DNA of 64,000 nucleotides from CALGLS01 sp965222105 (GCA_965222105.1 CBDCTQ010000042.1:98621-162620), one strand, 5' to 3'; positions 17,682 to 27,292 are shown, counted from the stretch's first letter. Numbers and translations are program-made. The notes: generated from the letters alone by a model not told the origin.

Positions 17682-17765
17682 ATAAAGCTCAAAAATCCAG
17701 CCTTTCGACTGGCAGGTAAATTCCCTCTTTTGAATCGTCATTTTATTTTTCGAGCGAACCTAAAA
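17676..17765 (-). repeat. Repeat copy B flanking propeller gene
   Basis: This 90-bp segment runs from the stop codon of the propeller gene to the stop codon of SusC. Its ends, TAAAGCTCAAAAA and TTATTTTTCGAGCGAACC, match those of copy A in the same orientation. The middle is unrelated or strongly diverged. Confidence 0.45.
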
Positions 17766-20700
17766 CCCCGCCCGCACCGAAAATCCAAATGATCGCATGC
17801 CCGGCAAGGAAGCCCACTCCAACCCTTGCGCATTGCCCGATCCATTATTGCCTTCCGGATTTACCCGGTCGGGCAAACTCGTATACAGGTAAGCCAGATC
17901 ACGACCGACCAGCGCTATTGTCAAATCTTGAAAAACCTTTGTTCGTGCCGTCACCTTTTCGGAAAACTGGTATGATAATCCCACCTCTCGCAGCTTGACC
18001 CAGGAATTTTCCACCACTCCAGGTGTCGTCAGCCAATGTCCCCAGCCGCCCGCATTGGGGATGTATTTGAACAGGTAATGTACCACTTCTTCATTGGGAG
18101 AGCCGTCTTCGTGGACGCCTTCCAGTATGATGCCCACGTTGCGGGTATTGCCCTCCGGGTCGGTGTAGGGGAGGCCGCCGCCCTGTCGTTCTTTCAACGT
18201 TTGGGGGCTTTGTCCGTTTTGCAGACCGCTCACATAGGAGCCGGCATAGATGTCGCCTCCCCATTTGGTGTCGACCAGGGTGTTGAGGGTCAGCCCTTTA
18301 AAACCCAGCCGCATCGACCAACCACCGGTAAATTGGGGAGAAGCATTCCCCACCGGTACGCGGGTTTCTGTAAAGAAGTAATGGGTGCCGGCTTCATTGA
18401 CGATGGGTTGCCCATTTTCATGATAAATGTGGTCATACCCTACGATGGTGCCGTAGTCGTCGCCTTCCCGGACGGCGATGGCTGGGCCGTTCAGCCCCCA
18501 GATGTTGGCCAGTTCAAGTAGTTCAGCACCGCTGTCTCCCAGACTTACGACCTTGTTCCGGTTGCGGCTGAAGTTGAAACTCGTCTCCCAGAAAAACTGT
18601 CTTTTTTGGATCAACTGAATATGGAGAATGGCTTCGATGCCCTTGTTTTCCAACTCACCCGTATTGATCCTTATCTGACTGGCCCCCGACGAAGCGGGTA
18701 AGGGCGCATCCAGTATCTGATCGAAAGAACGAATGTAGTAGTAGGTAAAATCGAAATTGATCCGGTCATCGAATAAGCCCAGGGTCGTACCCACTTCATA
18801 AGAGTTGGCGCGTTGGGGTTTTAGCGTTGACGGAGGGATCACCGACTGAGAAGAAGCCGTTTGTACCGTCCCGAAGTTTCCAATGTCGTACACCTTGTCT
18901 ATCTGGAAAGGGTCGGTGTCGGAGGCTGTTTGGGCGAAAGCCCCCCTCAACTTGAGAAAACTCAATGGCCCCCAACCAATGTCGAAGGCTTCTGTGGGAA
19001 TAAAACTCAACGACACCGACGGATAGAAATAGCTGTTGTTGTCGAGTGGTAGTGATGACGACCAGTCATTCCTCCCCGTCAATTCCAAAAACAAATAATC
19101 GTCGTAACTCAAATTGAGAAATCCAAAAACGGAATTGATCTTTTTGTCGTACCGCACCTCACTGGGCAAAAAAGAGCTGGGTGTGTTGGCGGTCAGCAGA
19201 TCTCCTGGGAATAGGATCAGTGAATCGCTGCCACCCAGGTTGTTGATCAGGGTGTCGGTGACTTCAAAATCGAATGCCGTATCAAAATTGTTAAGTGAAA
19301 ACAGCCAGGGGTTGACCCACGTCTGGCTTTCCCCCTTTAAGCCGTACTGACTCCGACTCCATTGGGCTCCTCCGACCGAGAAGCGAAATCCAACCGGCGA
19401 GTCGAAAACCTTTTCTTTATGCAGGGTAACCAAGCCCTCATTGTTGCGCACCATATCGCGGCTCAGCTCATTGCTGTATTGGCCTCCTTCCACACCTATG
19501 AGGTCGATGGGGTTGGTCCGTTTTTCAAATTGATTGATCGTAAAATCCATGCCCAACCTTCCGGTAAAACTGAGCCAGATGGTGGGGTCGTAAGTCAGTG
19601 ACAAGGCGCCGAGCAACTTATTGCGGTCCAAAGTGGTATTATTGTTATAAGAATTCCACCAAATGTGCTCCCCGGAGTACAGGAATGGAAATCTGCCGTC
19701 GTAATCATTGCGGCTGCCGTCGGGCAAAATATTGAAGTCTTTTTCGAGGCCTTTGTAGCTGCGGGGAAAGCTGTAGATCATCCCTTTGGAGAAGGAGTTG
19801 AGATGATCGTCGCCGAGAGTGGGGCTGTTGAGCCGGTGAAAATTAATGTAGTTGATGGAAAGGTCGGCTTTTACCTGTTGGGAAATGTTGAGTGCAGAAC
19901 CAATGTTGACGGTCGTCTGGTTTGATTCGCTGTTGGGGATAACAGCGGTATGATCCGAACGGGTCAACGATACCCGGAGGGTGCCCATTTCTCCCCCTCC
20001 TGAAAACGACAGGTTGTGGGTAGTGGTGTTGCCATTATCAAAAAACTGTTTAAGATTGTCTGGCTGTGGGTCATAGGGGCGCATCTCTCCATCCCACCAT
20101 TCGATCATTTGTCCGTCCATTTTAGGCCCCCAGGAGACCCCTGTGCCGTAAAACCCAAAACTCGAAAAAGTGGGTTCGCCCAGGGGGCCGTCGTCGGGGT
20201 AAAAATTGGTGGGATGCTTGGGAATGCCCTCTTCATTGACCAGAAATTCGGGTTCCAAAAAGGTGGATGGTGCGCCCACACCATACGCGTTTTGGACATC
20301 GCGGTAGCGGTAGGGCTGGATGATCTTGTGTTGTATGGAATACTGAATGCCGATCCCCTTTCGCCGGGTACCTCTTTTGGTGGTGATGAGCACGACGCCG
20401 TTGGCTCCCCGCGATCCGTAGAGTGCCGCTGCGGTAGGTCCTTTGAGGATGTTGATGCTTTCCATATCCGCCGGGTTGATGTTGTTAATGGAAGAGCCCC
20501 AGTCGACCCCCCGGCCTATGTTCGTCATGCCCGGTTCATTTTCGAGCGGCACCCCATCGACGATGATCAACGGCTGGTTGTTGCCTGTAAGATTATTGTT
20601 GCCCCGGATGGTAATGCGCGTCGTGCCGCCGTCTACCCCGTTGGGTGTGGCGATTTGTACGCCGGCCGACCGGCCGCTGAGCGCATTGACGATATTGGGA

Positions 20701-21114
20701 GCATTGGACGTTTCCAACTGAACCCCTTCAAAACTTTCGGTGGAATAGCCTATGGCTCTTTTCTGGCGTTTGATACCGAGGGCGGTTACCTCTACCTCTG
20801 CCAGTTGGGCGGCATCGGTAGACAGCTTTATCGTCATTTCGCCACGAGCTTGTAATTCCTGCTCTTTATAACCGATAAACCGAAATACCAGCATGGTCGA
20901 CTCAGAAGGCACCTCGAGGGAAAACCGGCCGCCGAGGTCGGTTACCGTTCCTTTTTCGGGGATTTTCTTTGACCAGTACGCTGACACCGGGCATGGGATC
21001 GCCCAATTCGTCGTAAACCGTTCCGGAAGTGGTAAAAGATTGACTATATGCAAAGCAGGAAAAGCAAATCAATATAAGGCCGCAAAGACTTCCTTTAGTA
21101 AAACAAAGACGCAT
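17760..21114 (-). CDS. SusC/RagA TonB-dependent receptor, frameshifted
   Basis: An outer-membrane SusC-type transporter of about 1117 residues once one frameshift is bridged. The signal peptide and the start of the carboxypeptidase-regulatory-like domain (SGTVYDELGDPMPGVSVLV) are in the frame from ATG 21114. The rest, from EKGTVTDLGGRFSLEV on, is one base out of frame and runs to the stop at 17760-17762. The shift falls at CCCC on the minus strand (20958-20961), where removing one C restores VLVKENPEKGTV. The plug follows (ITIRGNNNLTGNNQPLIIVD, GSRGANGVVLITT), then the barrel ending SFGFSVRAGF with terminal Phe. It imports glycan or peptide ligands with SusD. The shift may be a sequencing error, a mutation, or +1 frameshifting at CCC-C. 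Confidence 0.88.
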
Positions 21115-21170
21115 ATCATTAAAATTAGGTGTCGGAAATTAGTGGAAGCTAATATATGACTTTTTCTGTA

Positions 21171-21842
21171 TCAAGCATTCCCATTCGGCAGCCAATCCAC
21201 AAACGCCTTAATATCGGTCTTTCGGGGGTGGTGTTTTCCTTCATAGGTGCGCACCACCAGATCGAACCCCTGCTTTTCAGCAAAATCGAGATGCCGTTCG
21301 ATCCGGTTGTTCATTGTTAGAAATTGATCCTGGGTGCCGTAGATGAAGTATTGTTTTTTGTGTCGAAGATAGGGTAGGAGGGGGGCGTAGTCGATGTCTT
21401 CGGGTAAGGTGCCGCCCCAGAGCACCAATTGGTGGAATGGGGGTTGGCAGGCGTTGATCCACCGGCATTGGGTGGCGCAACCCTGGGAGAATCCGAACAG
21501 GATGATCTCCACCTCTTTGGGCAATTGGGGGAGATATTCGTCGTAGAGCTGTTGCAAATAAGTGGTATAATCCCGGATGTCGTCCAGGCGGTCTTCTTTA
21601 GTCATCCACGAAGCTACCACCTCGCCGGTAAACCCCTCCCAGTAGAATCGGTGCAATCCCTCCGGTGCCAGGATGAAATTTTTGGAAGTGTCGACCAATC
21701 CGAACTGTTGGATAAACCGGGAAGCCAGTTGGCCATAGCCGTGAGTGGCGATCCAAAACCGCTCAATCTGTGGGCCCACTGTACCCAGGGTGTAATAATG
21801 AGCGGTTTTCTCAACGAATTTTTTATGGGCTTGCATACCCAA
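21171..21842 (-). CDS. Alpha/beta hydrolase, phospholipase/carboxylesterase-like
   Basis: A 223-residue cytoplasmic-looking serine hydrolase. The nucleophile is S119 in GFSQG, with D172 (YGTQDQF) and H204 or H205 (EGKHHPRK) completing the triad. The oxyanion region reads ATHGYGQ. This fits the small carboxylesterase/lysophospholipase group, which cleaves short acyl or choline-like esters. It lies 56 bp upstream of SusC on the same strand and 30 bp downstream of the next gene. Alternative in-frame start at 21836. Substrate not predictable. Confidence 0.85.
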   Translation of the reverse strand: MGMQAHKKFVEKTAHYYTLGTVGPQIERFWIATHGYGQLASRFIQQFGLVDTSKNFILAPEGLHRFYWEGFTGEVVASWMTKEDRLDDIRDYTTYLQQLYDEYLPQLPKEVEIILFGFSQGCATQCRWINACQPPFHQLVLWGGTLPEDIDYAPLLPYLRHKKQYFIYGTQDQFLTMNNRIERHLDFAEKQGFDLVVRTYEGKHHPRKTDIKAFVDWLPNGNA

Positions 21843-21872
21843 AGGTATGCATTTCGGTGGGATGTGCCAATC

Positions 21873-22787
21873 CTAATGCTTTTCCCCAACAATATTCTTA
21901 CCCTTTCGCTTATCGAGGATAGGGGCTGGCATGGGCGGTTTTTCCGACACCTGATCGAAAATTTTATCGACGTAAAACCATTGACCATTTTGAAGAATAT
22001 AACCTTCATAACTACCGTCGGGAACGTAAGTGTTGCCATAAGGCCCTTTGTAGGGATACAGGTGGTCGAAGACGATCATACCGAGGCGGTCGTTGTAGTT
22101 GAGCGACACCGTTGTCTCGGCGCTGAACTGGAGCATGATCCGGCTTTTGGTCAGGTCGGGTCGGTTGGGTTCGGTGGGTGCAAATACCGGAGAGCCGAAA
22201 CGGGGTTGCCCCTCCTGGCTGAAGGTGAGTACGTCGATGAGTTTTCTTTTTTCAAAAAACCGGTAGCCGTCGAAGCCGAACAACAGGTGTTTTTTCCCTT
22301 CAGGGGTATCAAAACTGATGATCTTGTAGTACAGGGCGCCGTACCAGTGGTTGGCGTCCAGTTGGTCGTAGGTCAGATCCAGCTCGGCCATGGTTTTTGA
22401 GTCGGACCGATCCCGGAGTGAAACGACCTTTGGCTGGGGCCTGTTGAGTTGGATAAATCCAAAATAATCGTATTGATCGACATCGACGTACAACTGCCAG
22501 GTAAAGATGCGGAAGGTAGAGTCGGCATCATAGAGGATGGAGATGGTTTTGACTGAGTCGAAGGGGTATTGAAAAGAGCCGGGTTGTGTCAGCGTTGCGC
22601 TGAGCAGTTCCGACAGGTCTTTGGCGGCTTGTTGGCGGTTGGTAAGCAAAGAATCCTTAATGATGGTATGCCCCCAGGCCACGACTTTTTGTTCCACCTC
22701 GGGCCAGTCAGTAGCATCGGTCTGGGCTAAAAGGCCGCAATTGCAATAAATTGTCAAAATACCCAGTATCAGGATCGGTCTATTCAT
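21873..22787 (-). CDS. Secreted conserved protein of unknown function
   Basis: A 304-residue protein with a signal peptide (MNRPILILGILTIYCNCGLLAQ). The mature chain is beta-rich with many aromatic residues: FRIFTWQLYVDVDQYDYFG, HWYGALYYKII and YYKIISFDTPEGKKHLLFGFDG. I know similar architecture from Bacteroidota periplasmic proteins with no assigned role. No catalytic motif or sorting domain is visible. It is probably cotranscribed with the esterase 30 bp downstream, and is divergent from the Rpn nuclease gene with 89 bp between starts. Confidence 0.7.
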   Translation of the reverse strand: MNRPILILGILTIYCNCGLLAQTDATDWPEVEQKVVAWGHTIIKDSLLTNRQQAAKDLSELLSATLTQPGSFQYPFDSVKTISILYDADSTFRIFTWQLYVDVDQYDYFGFIQLNRPQPKVVSLRDRSDSKTMAELDLTYDQLDANHWYGALYYKIISFDTPEGKKHLLFGFDGYRFFEKRKLIDVLTFSQEGQPRFGSPVFAPTEPNRPDLTKSRIMLQFSAETTVSLNYNDRLGMIVFDHLYPYKGPYGNTYVPDGSYEGYILQNGQWFYVDKIFDQVSEKPPMPAPILDKRKGKNIVGEKH

Positions 22788-22827
22788 CTATTTCATTTTG
22801 TATAAACTGCTGCTTTTTAAACGCAAT

Positions 22828-22859
22828 ATTGTGTGAATAATTGCAAACTGTTATCTTTG
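22828..22859 (+). promoter_or_regulatory. Bacteroidota promoter of Rpn gene
   Basis: ATTG at 22828-22831, a 20-nt spacer and TATCTTTG at 22852-22859 fit the -33/-7 consensus. The start of transcription should fall near 22866, only about 11 nt before the ATG at 22877, so the leader is very short. Confidence 0.6.
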
Positions 22860-22876
22860 GGCAAACACATACTATC

Positions 22877-23968
22877 ATGAAAAAAGAAAACGACAGAAAG
22901 TTTGTCCATCATCCGGAAGACAATTTTTTCAAAAAGGTGATGGAGATCAAAGAAAATGCCAGGGCTTACCTCACTAACTTTTATCCCCATCTTGCTAAAC
23001 ATTTGCGGCTGGACAGCCTGAAACTGGAAAAAGAAAGTTTCCTGACAGAAGAGTTTGAATCATTCAAATCGGACATTATTTACAGTTGCCGGTTCGAAGG
23101 CAGTGAAAAACCATTGTACCTGTCGCTCATCTGGGAGCACAAGTCCAAGCCAGACCGATATGTTGCCCTTCAATTGGGACTGTACATTTTGCTTGCCATG
23201 TATAAGTTGGCTCGTGGCGGGGAGAAGGATCCAGAGCCGGTTATTCCATTGTTATTTTACAATGGCAAATCTGATTGGGAGCCACCAACCATTCACCAGT
23301 TGTTTGAAGACCACCCCCATTTTGAGGTGATCAAACCGTATTTGCCTGACTTTGAGCTGTTATTCAAAAACATCACTAACGCGCCCGAAGAGGAATTGGT
23401 GTCTATTCGGGAATCTTTTTTTCGGAGTGCTATGTTGGCCATGAGCAGTCGATTCAACGTTGATTTGCTTTTTAGCAGGATAAATTATATTTTTGAAGTA
23501 GATGAACAATTTCGGCTCATGGTAGCGTTTTATGTGTGTAGTATAATAGATCGGTCACCGGAAGATGTACTCCAAAGACTGAAAAAAATTGATTTTAGCT
23601 ACAATGATTCAATTATGAGTGTATACGATATTTTAGTTAACAGAGGCATGGAAAAAGGTATGGAAAAAGGCATGGAGAAAGGCATGGAGAAAGGCATGGA
23701 GAAAGGGGTAGAAAAAGGAGTTAAATACAAAACCCTCATCAGCTTTATAAAGCTGGTCAAAAAATTTCCGGACCTTTCGGTATCAGATTTGACACAGCTT
23801 TCCGATCTGCCTGCCCCGGTCATTCAAACAGTGTTGCAAGCCATCCAATTTGGCAATAAACAACAGGTCCTTCGATCGCTGACCAATGAATTTATGCCAC
23901 ATGTTGAATTGGATAAGGAGCAATTGAACGAAGTCCAGGAAAAAATAGACCAATTGTTGGGAGTCTGA
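22877..23968 (+). CDS. Rpn family recombination-promoting nuclease (PD-(D/E)XK)
   Basis: A 363-residue protein of the Rpn/YhgA (transposase_31) family. The PD-(D/E)XK core is visible with D66 (FKSDIIYS), then E87 and K89 (LIWEHKSK). The start at 22877 is set by the promoter 18 bp upstream; an earlier in-frame ATG at 22841 precedes the -7 box. Residues 257-280 are six tetrapeptides, GMEK five times then GVEK, encoded by 12-bp units. The 83-residue tail after them is a separate helical segment. In enterobacterial Rpn systems the C-terminal part is made separately from an internal start and blocks the toxic full-length nuclease, as an anti-phage toxin-antitoxin pair; tetrapeptide number varies between strains. 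Candidate internal starts here are ATG 23615 and the ATG in each repeat. A strong terminator follows. Confidence 0.88.
   Translation: MKKENDRKFVHHPEDNFFKKVMEIKENARAYLTNFYPHLAKHLRLDSLKLEKESFLTEEFESFKSDIIYSCRFEGSEKPLYLSLIWEHKSKPDRYVALQLGLYILLAMYKLARGGEKDPEPVIPLLFYNGKSDWEPPTIHQLFEDHPHFEVIKPYLPDFELLFKNITNAPEEELVSIRESFFRSAMLAMSSRFNVDLLFSRINYIFEVDEQFRLMVAFYVCSIIDRSPEDVLQRLKKIDFSYNDSIMSVYDILVNRGMEKGMEKGMEKGMEKGMEKGVEKGVKYKTLISFIKLVKKFPDLSVSDLTQLSDLPAPVIQTVLQAIQFGNKQQVLRSLTNEFMPHVELDKEQLNEVQEKIDQLLGV
23645..23716 (+). repeat. Six 12-bp tandem repeats in Rpn gene
   Basis: Units of the form GGCATGGARAAA: two diverged copies, three identical copies of GGCATGGAGAAA (23669-23704), and a last diverged copy. 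Copy number changes keep the frame, adding or removing one GMEK turn of helix each. This is a likely site of slippage variation. Confidence 0.85.
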
Positions 23969-23990
23969 GCGCAAGCCTCTTTTCAGAAAA

Positions 23991-24030
23991 ACCCCGGCTA
24001 CTTCCAATCTGGAAATGGCCGGGGTTTTTT
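23991..24030 (+). terminator. Rho-independent terminator of Rpn gene
   Basis: ACCCCGGC pairs with GCCGGGGT, extended by TTCC/GGAA inside, followed by TTTTTT at 24025-24030. A run of A residues precedes the stem, so it could also end transcripts from the minus-strand side. Confidence 0.8.
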
Positions 24031-24053
24031 ACGCAATAAAATAATAAATAATT

Positions 24054-24071
24054 CTACCTCGGTAGACAGGC
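24054..24071 (-). repeat. Dispersed GCCTGTCTACCG repeat, copy 3
   Basis: Read on the minus strand this is GCCTGTCTACCGAGGTAG, matching the repeat at 10513-10535 without its internal CC. Confidence 0.4.
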
Positions 24072-24093
24072 AACAATCCACAAAAAAACGATG

Positions 24094-26010
24094 CTAACGG
24101 ACGAACAGCACCCGCTTAGTCAGCGTATGTTCCGCACTGGACAATCGCAAAAGATACATCCCCGCTAACCCCGCAGGCGGCACCAATGCAAACTCCGAAT
24201 CCGAATGATCCAACTGCCAGCTTCCGGCCAACCGCCCATTCACATCAAACAAATCGATCTGCAAAGCACCCTGGAAAAAACCATCTGTGCGGACGACCAT
24301 TTCCTCCCGAACCGGATTGGGAAAAACGGAAACCGTCCTTTCCATCAGGTCTTCTGTTGAGATCAAAGTCTCGGTGGTAAAGCTGAATACCTCAGAAGGA
24401 ACTACCCCGCAGTCATTCTCACGCATTACCCGCCAATAGTAGGTCGTATTTTCCGAAAGGGCAAAGGAAGGTGTAAAGATATTGTTGGGAACTGATTCAG
24501 ACAGTACATCTATTTGTGAAAAATCGGCAAAGGTGCTCACTTCAATGGTGTTTTGACTGCCCGCAGCAAACTCCCATTCAAAAGAAGGATTGATCGATAC
24601 ATCCGCACTGCCATCCACCGGCTGCGAGAGCGTAAGTGGGTCGGGAGCTGGCAATGTTGTAACAGCAATGTTGGCAACTCCATTGTGGCTTCCATCGTCG
24701 GCCAAAATCTCTACGTCGAAACTGCCTGCTTCTGACAGACCGCTGATCGTCACTTCCACAATGCTTCCCGGAGTAGCGGGGTTTTCACTAAAACTAACCG
24801 CAGCACCGGACGGCAAGCCGCTGGCCGACAGAACGACCCCCGATTCCTCAAAATCTGCTCCAAGAAGTATTTTCACCACCTGGTCGTTATCGACGCAATC
24901 CGTTGTCTCCGTTTGGTAGGCAACTACCGTCTGATCGGGCGGCAATTCAAACATATAAAATCCACTGGCCATGTCCGACACCAGTATTCGGCCGGAAGGC
25001 AAAAAGGAATACACGCCCCAGGCACCTTTAAATCCGGAATCGTTGACACCGGGATAGGTGTCGTAGTAATATTTTCGGATCACTTGGGTTGGATCGGTGA
25101 TGTCAAAAACCTGTAAGCCATCGGAATAATAAGAAACGTACAAAAGATTGCCCAAAACCATGGCGTTGTGCGCTATGTGGTTGGGGTTTTCATTGTCTGA
25201 TTTAAACATATCAACGATTTCCATATCTGAAAAATCGGTGATGTCGATGCTTTTTACAAAACGGCCCCCTGTTTCGTCGCATAAAAAATAGTGGCTACCA
25301 TCTTCCGACATCCATCCCGAATGGTTGTAGCCATCGTTGATGTAGTCTTCCAGCGAGCCCAGTTGCACCGGATTGTTGTAATCGGTGTAGTCGTATATCC
25401 GCATCCCCTGATTGCCTTTATTAGCGATCACTATGTGGTCTCTGACGAAAAGGTCGTGTCCGCCAATGTTACCAGATGTGAGGAAAGTGGGTTGCTCCGG
25501 GTTTTCCAGCGAAAGAATCACACCACTGGTGCTGTACAACCGGGCGTTGGGCTCGTCGATGAAAATGTTGTGCGCCAGGTGGATGAACTCATTCGAGTCA
25601 TAGACGACCTCCACCGATCCGGGCAACCCCGAAAAATCGATGATCTGCAAGGTGCTATTAGTGCCTTCATCGGCTACAGCGTAAAGATAATTTTGATAGC
25701 TGTGAAAGTCACGGTGAATAATGCTGCTGCCCGTATGCCCGCCCTCCACAAAAGCGATTTCTTCGAGTACGCCATTATTGGGCTCCAGGCTAATGAAATG
25801 GGTCCCCATCGTTGAGCCGATGACGCCATATTCTACGCCATTCACCACGATGCCCCACACCTCATTGTAGCGGCCGAAAGCCATTTCGGGCAAATCGTCG
25901 TTTTGCCAGTTGCCCAGCAGGATGCCTTCCTGCACCTGCGCATCTGATGGCGAAGGAAAGAGCGTCAAAGCAGTTAGTAAAACAAAGAATAACTGGATAG
26001 CTTTTTTCAT
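24094..26010 (-). CDS. Choice-of-anchor B family protein, T9SS type A
   Basis: A 638-residue exported protein. The start at 26010 gives a good signal peptide (MKKAIQLFFVLLTALTLF...DAQ); 34 residues upstream in the same frame lack signal character. Residues 40-330 form the choice-of-anchor B propeller with LVIVD-like blades, including EYGVIGSTMGTHFISLE, FHSYQNYLYAVADEG, LAHNIFIDEPNARLYSTSG and GWMSEDGSHYFLCDE. A long Ig/Fn3-like stretch follows (PSFEWEFAAGSQNTIEV, TYYWRVMRENDCG). The last 75 residues are a type A sorting domain (VFPNPVREEMVVRTDG). It is likely a surface-displayed propeller; the ligand is unknown. It is convergent with the Rpn gene, and 187 bp separate it from the upstream VWA gene. 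Confidence 0.88.
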   Translation of the reverse strand: MKKAIQLFFVLLTALTLFPSPSDAQVQEGILLGNWQNDDLPEMAFGRYNEVWGIVVNGVEYGVIGSTMGTHFISLEPNNGVLEEIAFVEGGHTGSSIIHRDFHSYQNYLYAVADEGTNSTLQIIDFSGLPGSVEVVYDSNEFIHLAHNIFIDEPNARLYSTSGVILSLENPEQPTFLTSGNIGGHDLFVRDHIVIANKGNQGMRIYDYTDYNNPVQLGSLEDYINDGYNHSGWMSEDGSHYFLCDETGGRFVKSIDITDFSDMEIVDMFKSDNENPNHIAHNAMVLGNLLYVSYYSDGLQVFDITDPTQVIRKYYYDTYPGVNDSGFKGAWGVYSFLPSGRILVSDMASGFYMFELPPDQTVVAYQTETTDCVDNDQVVKILLGADFEESGVVLSASGLPSGAAVSFSENPATPGSIVEVTISGLSEAGSFDVEILADDGSHNGVANIAVTTLPAPDPLTLSQPVDGSADVSINPSFEWEFAAGSQNTIEVSTFADFSQIDVLSESVPNNIFTPSFALSENTTYYWRVMRENDCGVVPSEVFSFTTETLISTEDLMERTVSVFPNPVREEMVVRTDGFFQGALQIDLFDVNGRLAGSWQLDHSDSEFALVPPAGLAGMYLLRLSSAEHTLTKRVLFVR

Positions 26011-26197
26011 ATCTGTAGTGTTTTTATCATCATGAAAATGTATAGAATCGAAAAGATACTGCCAATTTTCATTATACAACCTATCCGGGGGGTCTGATCT
26101 TTTCCCGACCATTCAAATAATTGCCAAAAAGTCTATTCGACAACATTTCAACTTGCTCCAAACCTTATATAAGGCTGCCTAAACCGGGAGGTACTTC

Positions 26198-27292
26198 TTA
26201 TCGCGATCGCCGCTTGTTGTTTTTATAATCCATAAAAATGAATTCTCCCAACCCCTTTAAACTGCTGTAAAAGGCCTTGCCGTTGTTGGCACGGGTAAAC
26301 TGATCGACAAATTTGACCAGATAGGGGTCGCGGGCGATCATAAAAGTGGTGACGGGTATTTGCAGTTTTCGGCAACGGGTGGCCAGGTTGAGTGTCCGGC
26401 CGATGATCTTTCGGTCGAGGCCAAAACTGTTTTTGTAATATTCCTTTCCTTTTTTAATGCAGGTGGGTTTGCCGTCGGTGATCATAAAAATCTGTTTGTT
26501 GGGGTTGCGGCGTTTGCGCAGCAGGTCAATGGCCAGTTGAAGACCGGCTACGGTATTGGTGTGGTAGGGACCGACGGTAAGGTAGGGGAGGTCTTTAATC
26601 TCTATCTGCCAGGCGTCGTTGCCAAACACGATGATGTCGAGGGTGTCTTTAGGGTAGCGGGTGGTGATGAGTTCGGCCAGCGCCATCGCCACTTTTTTAG
26701 CGGGGGTGATCCGGTCTTCGCCGTAAAGGATCATCGAGTGGGAGATGTCGATCATCAGTATGGTACTCATCTGGCTTTGGTAGTAGGTCTCGCGTACTTC
26801 GAGATCGTCGGGCGTGAGTTTGAATTCATCCAGGCCGTGATTGATCTGTGCGTTGCGGAGCGACTCCGACATGGCGATGTTCTCTAGGTTGTCACCAAAT
26901 TCGTAGGGTCGGCGGTCGGAAGTGTGCTCGTCACCTTTACCGGTGACGCGGGTATTGTGATTGCCTTTTTTAGCTTTTTTTAGTTGGCCGAAAATATCCT
27001 CCAGTGCTTTTTGCCGCAAGGCTATTTCCATTTTCCGGGAAGGGACAAAACCCGGATTCTCGGGGTCGGGTTGGTTAATGTATCCCTGATCGATGAGATC
27101 CTGAATGAAATCAGCTATGCCGTAGTTGTCGGTGGTCAGGTTGTATTCTTTGTCGAGTTCGGTAAGCCAGGCCAGCGCTTCCGACACATCGCCGGAGGTG
27201 TGAATGAGCAATTCTTTGAACAACTTCAGCAGTTGATCGAAGAGGCTTCCCTGTTGAGAGGGTTTATAATCGGAGAAATTCCAGCCTTTCAT
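26198..27292 (-). CDS. VWA domain-containing protein (CoxE/chelatase-associated type)
   Basis: A 364-residue cytoplasmic-looking protein with a C-terminal von Willebrand A domain. The metal-ion-dependent adhesion site is complete: DISHS (D182, S184, S186), a Thr in TNTVAGLQ, and ITDGKP. The N-terminal 170 residues are helical and charged. In Bacteroidota such proteins often work with a MoxR or magnesium-chelatase-like AAA ATPase, but none is adjacent here. The start at 27292 (MKGWNFSDYKP) is preferred over 27349. It lies 82 bp downstream of the redox protein gene on the same strand. Confidence 0.85.
   Translation of the reverse strand: MKGWNFSDYKPSQQGSLFDQLLKLFKELLIHTSGDVSEALAWLTELDKEYNLTTDNYGIADFIQDLIDQGYINQPDPENPGFVPSRKMEIALRQKALEDIFGQLKKAKKGNHNTRVTGKGDEHTSDRRPYEFGDNLENIAMSESLRNAQINHGLDEFKLTPDDLEVRETYYQSQMSTILMIDISHSMILYGEDRITPAKKVAMALAELITTRYPKDTLDIIVFGNDAWQIEIKDLPYLTVGPYHTNTVAGLQLAIDLLRKRRNPNKQIFMITDGKPTCIKKGKEYYKNSFGLDRKIIGRTLNLATRCRKLQIPVTTFMIARDPYLVKFVDQFTRANNGKAFYSSLKGLGEFIFMDYKNNKRRSR

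Noticed and set aside
20902..21053. Independent starts for two overlapping SusC-region proteins
   Set aside because: The short frame is the signal peptide and first half of the SusC N-terminal domain, and the long frame continues that domain; a single frameshifted gene explains both.
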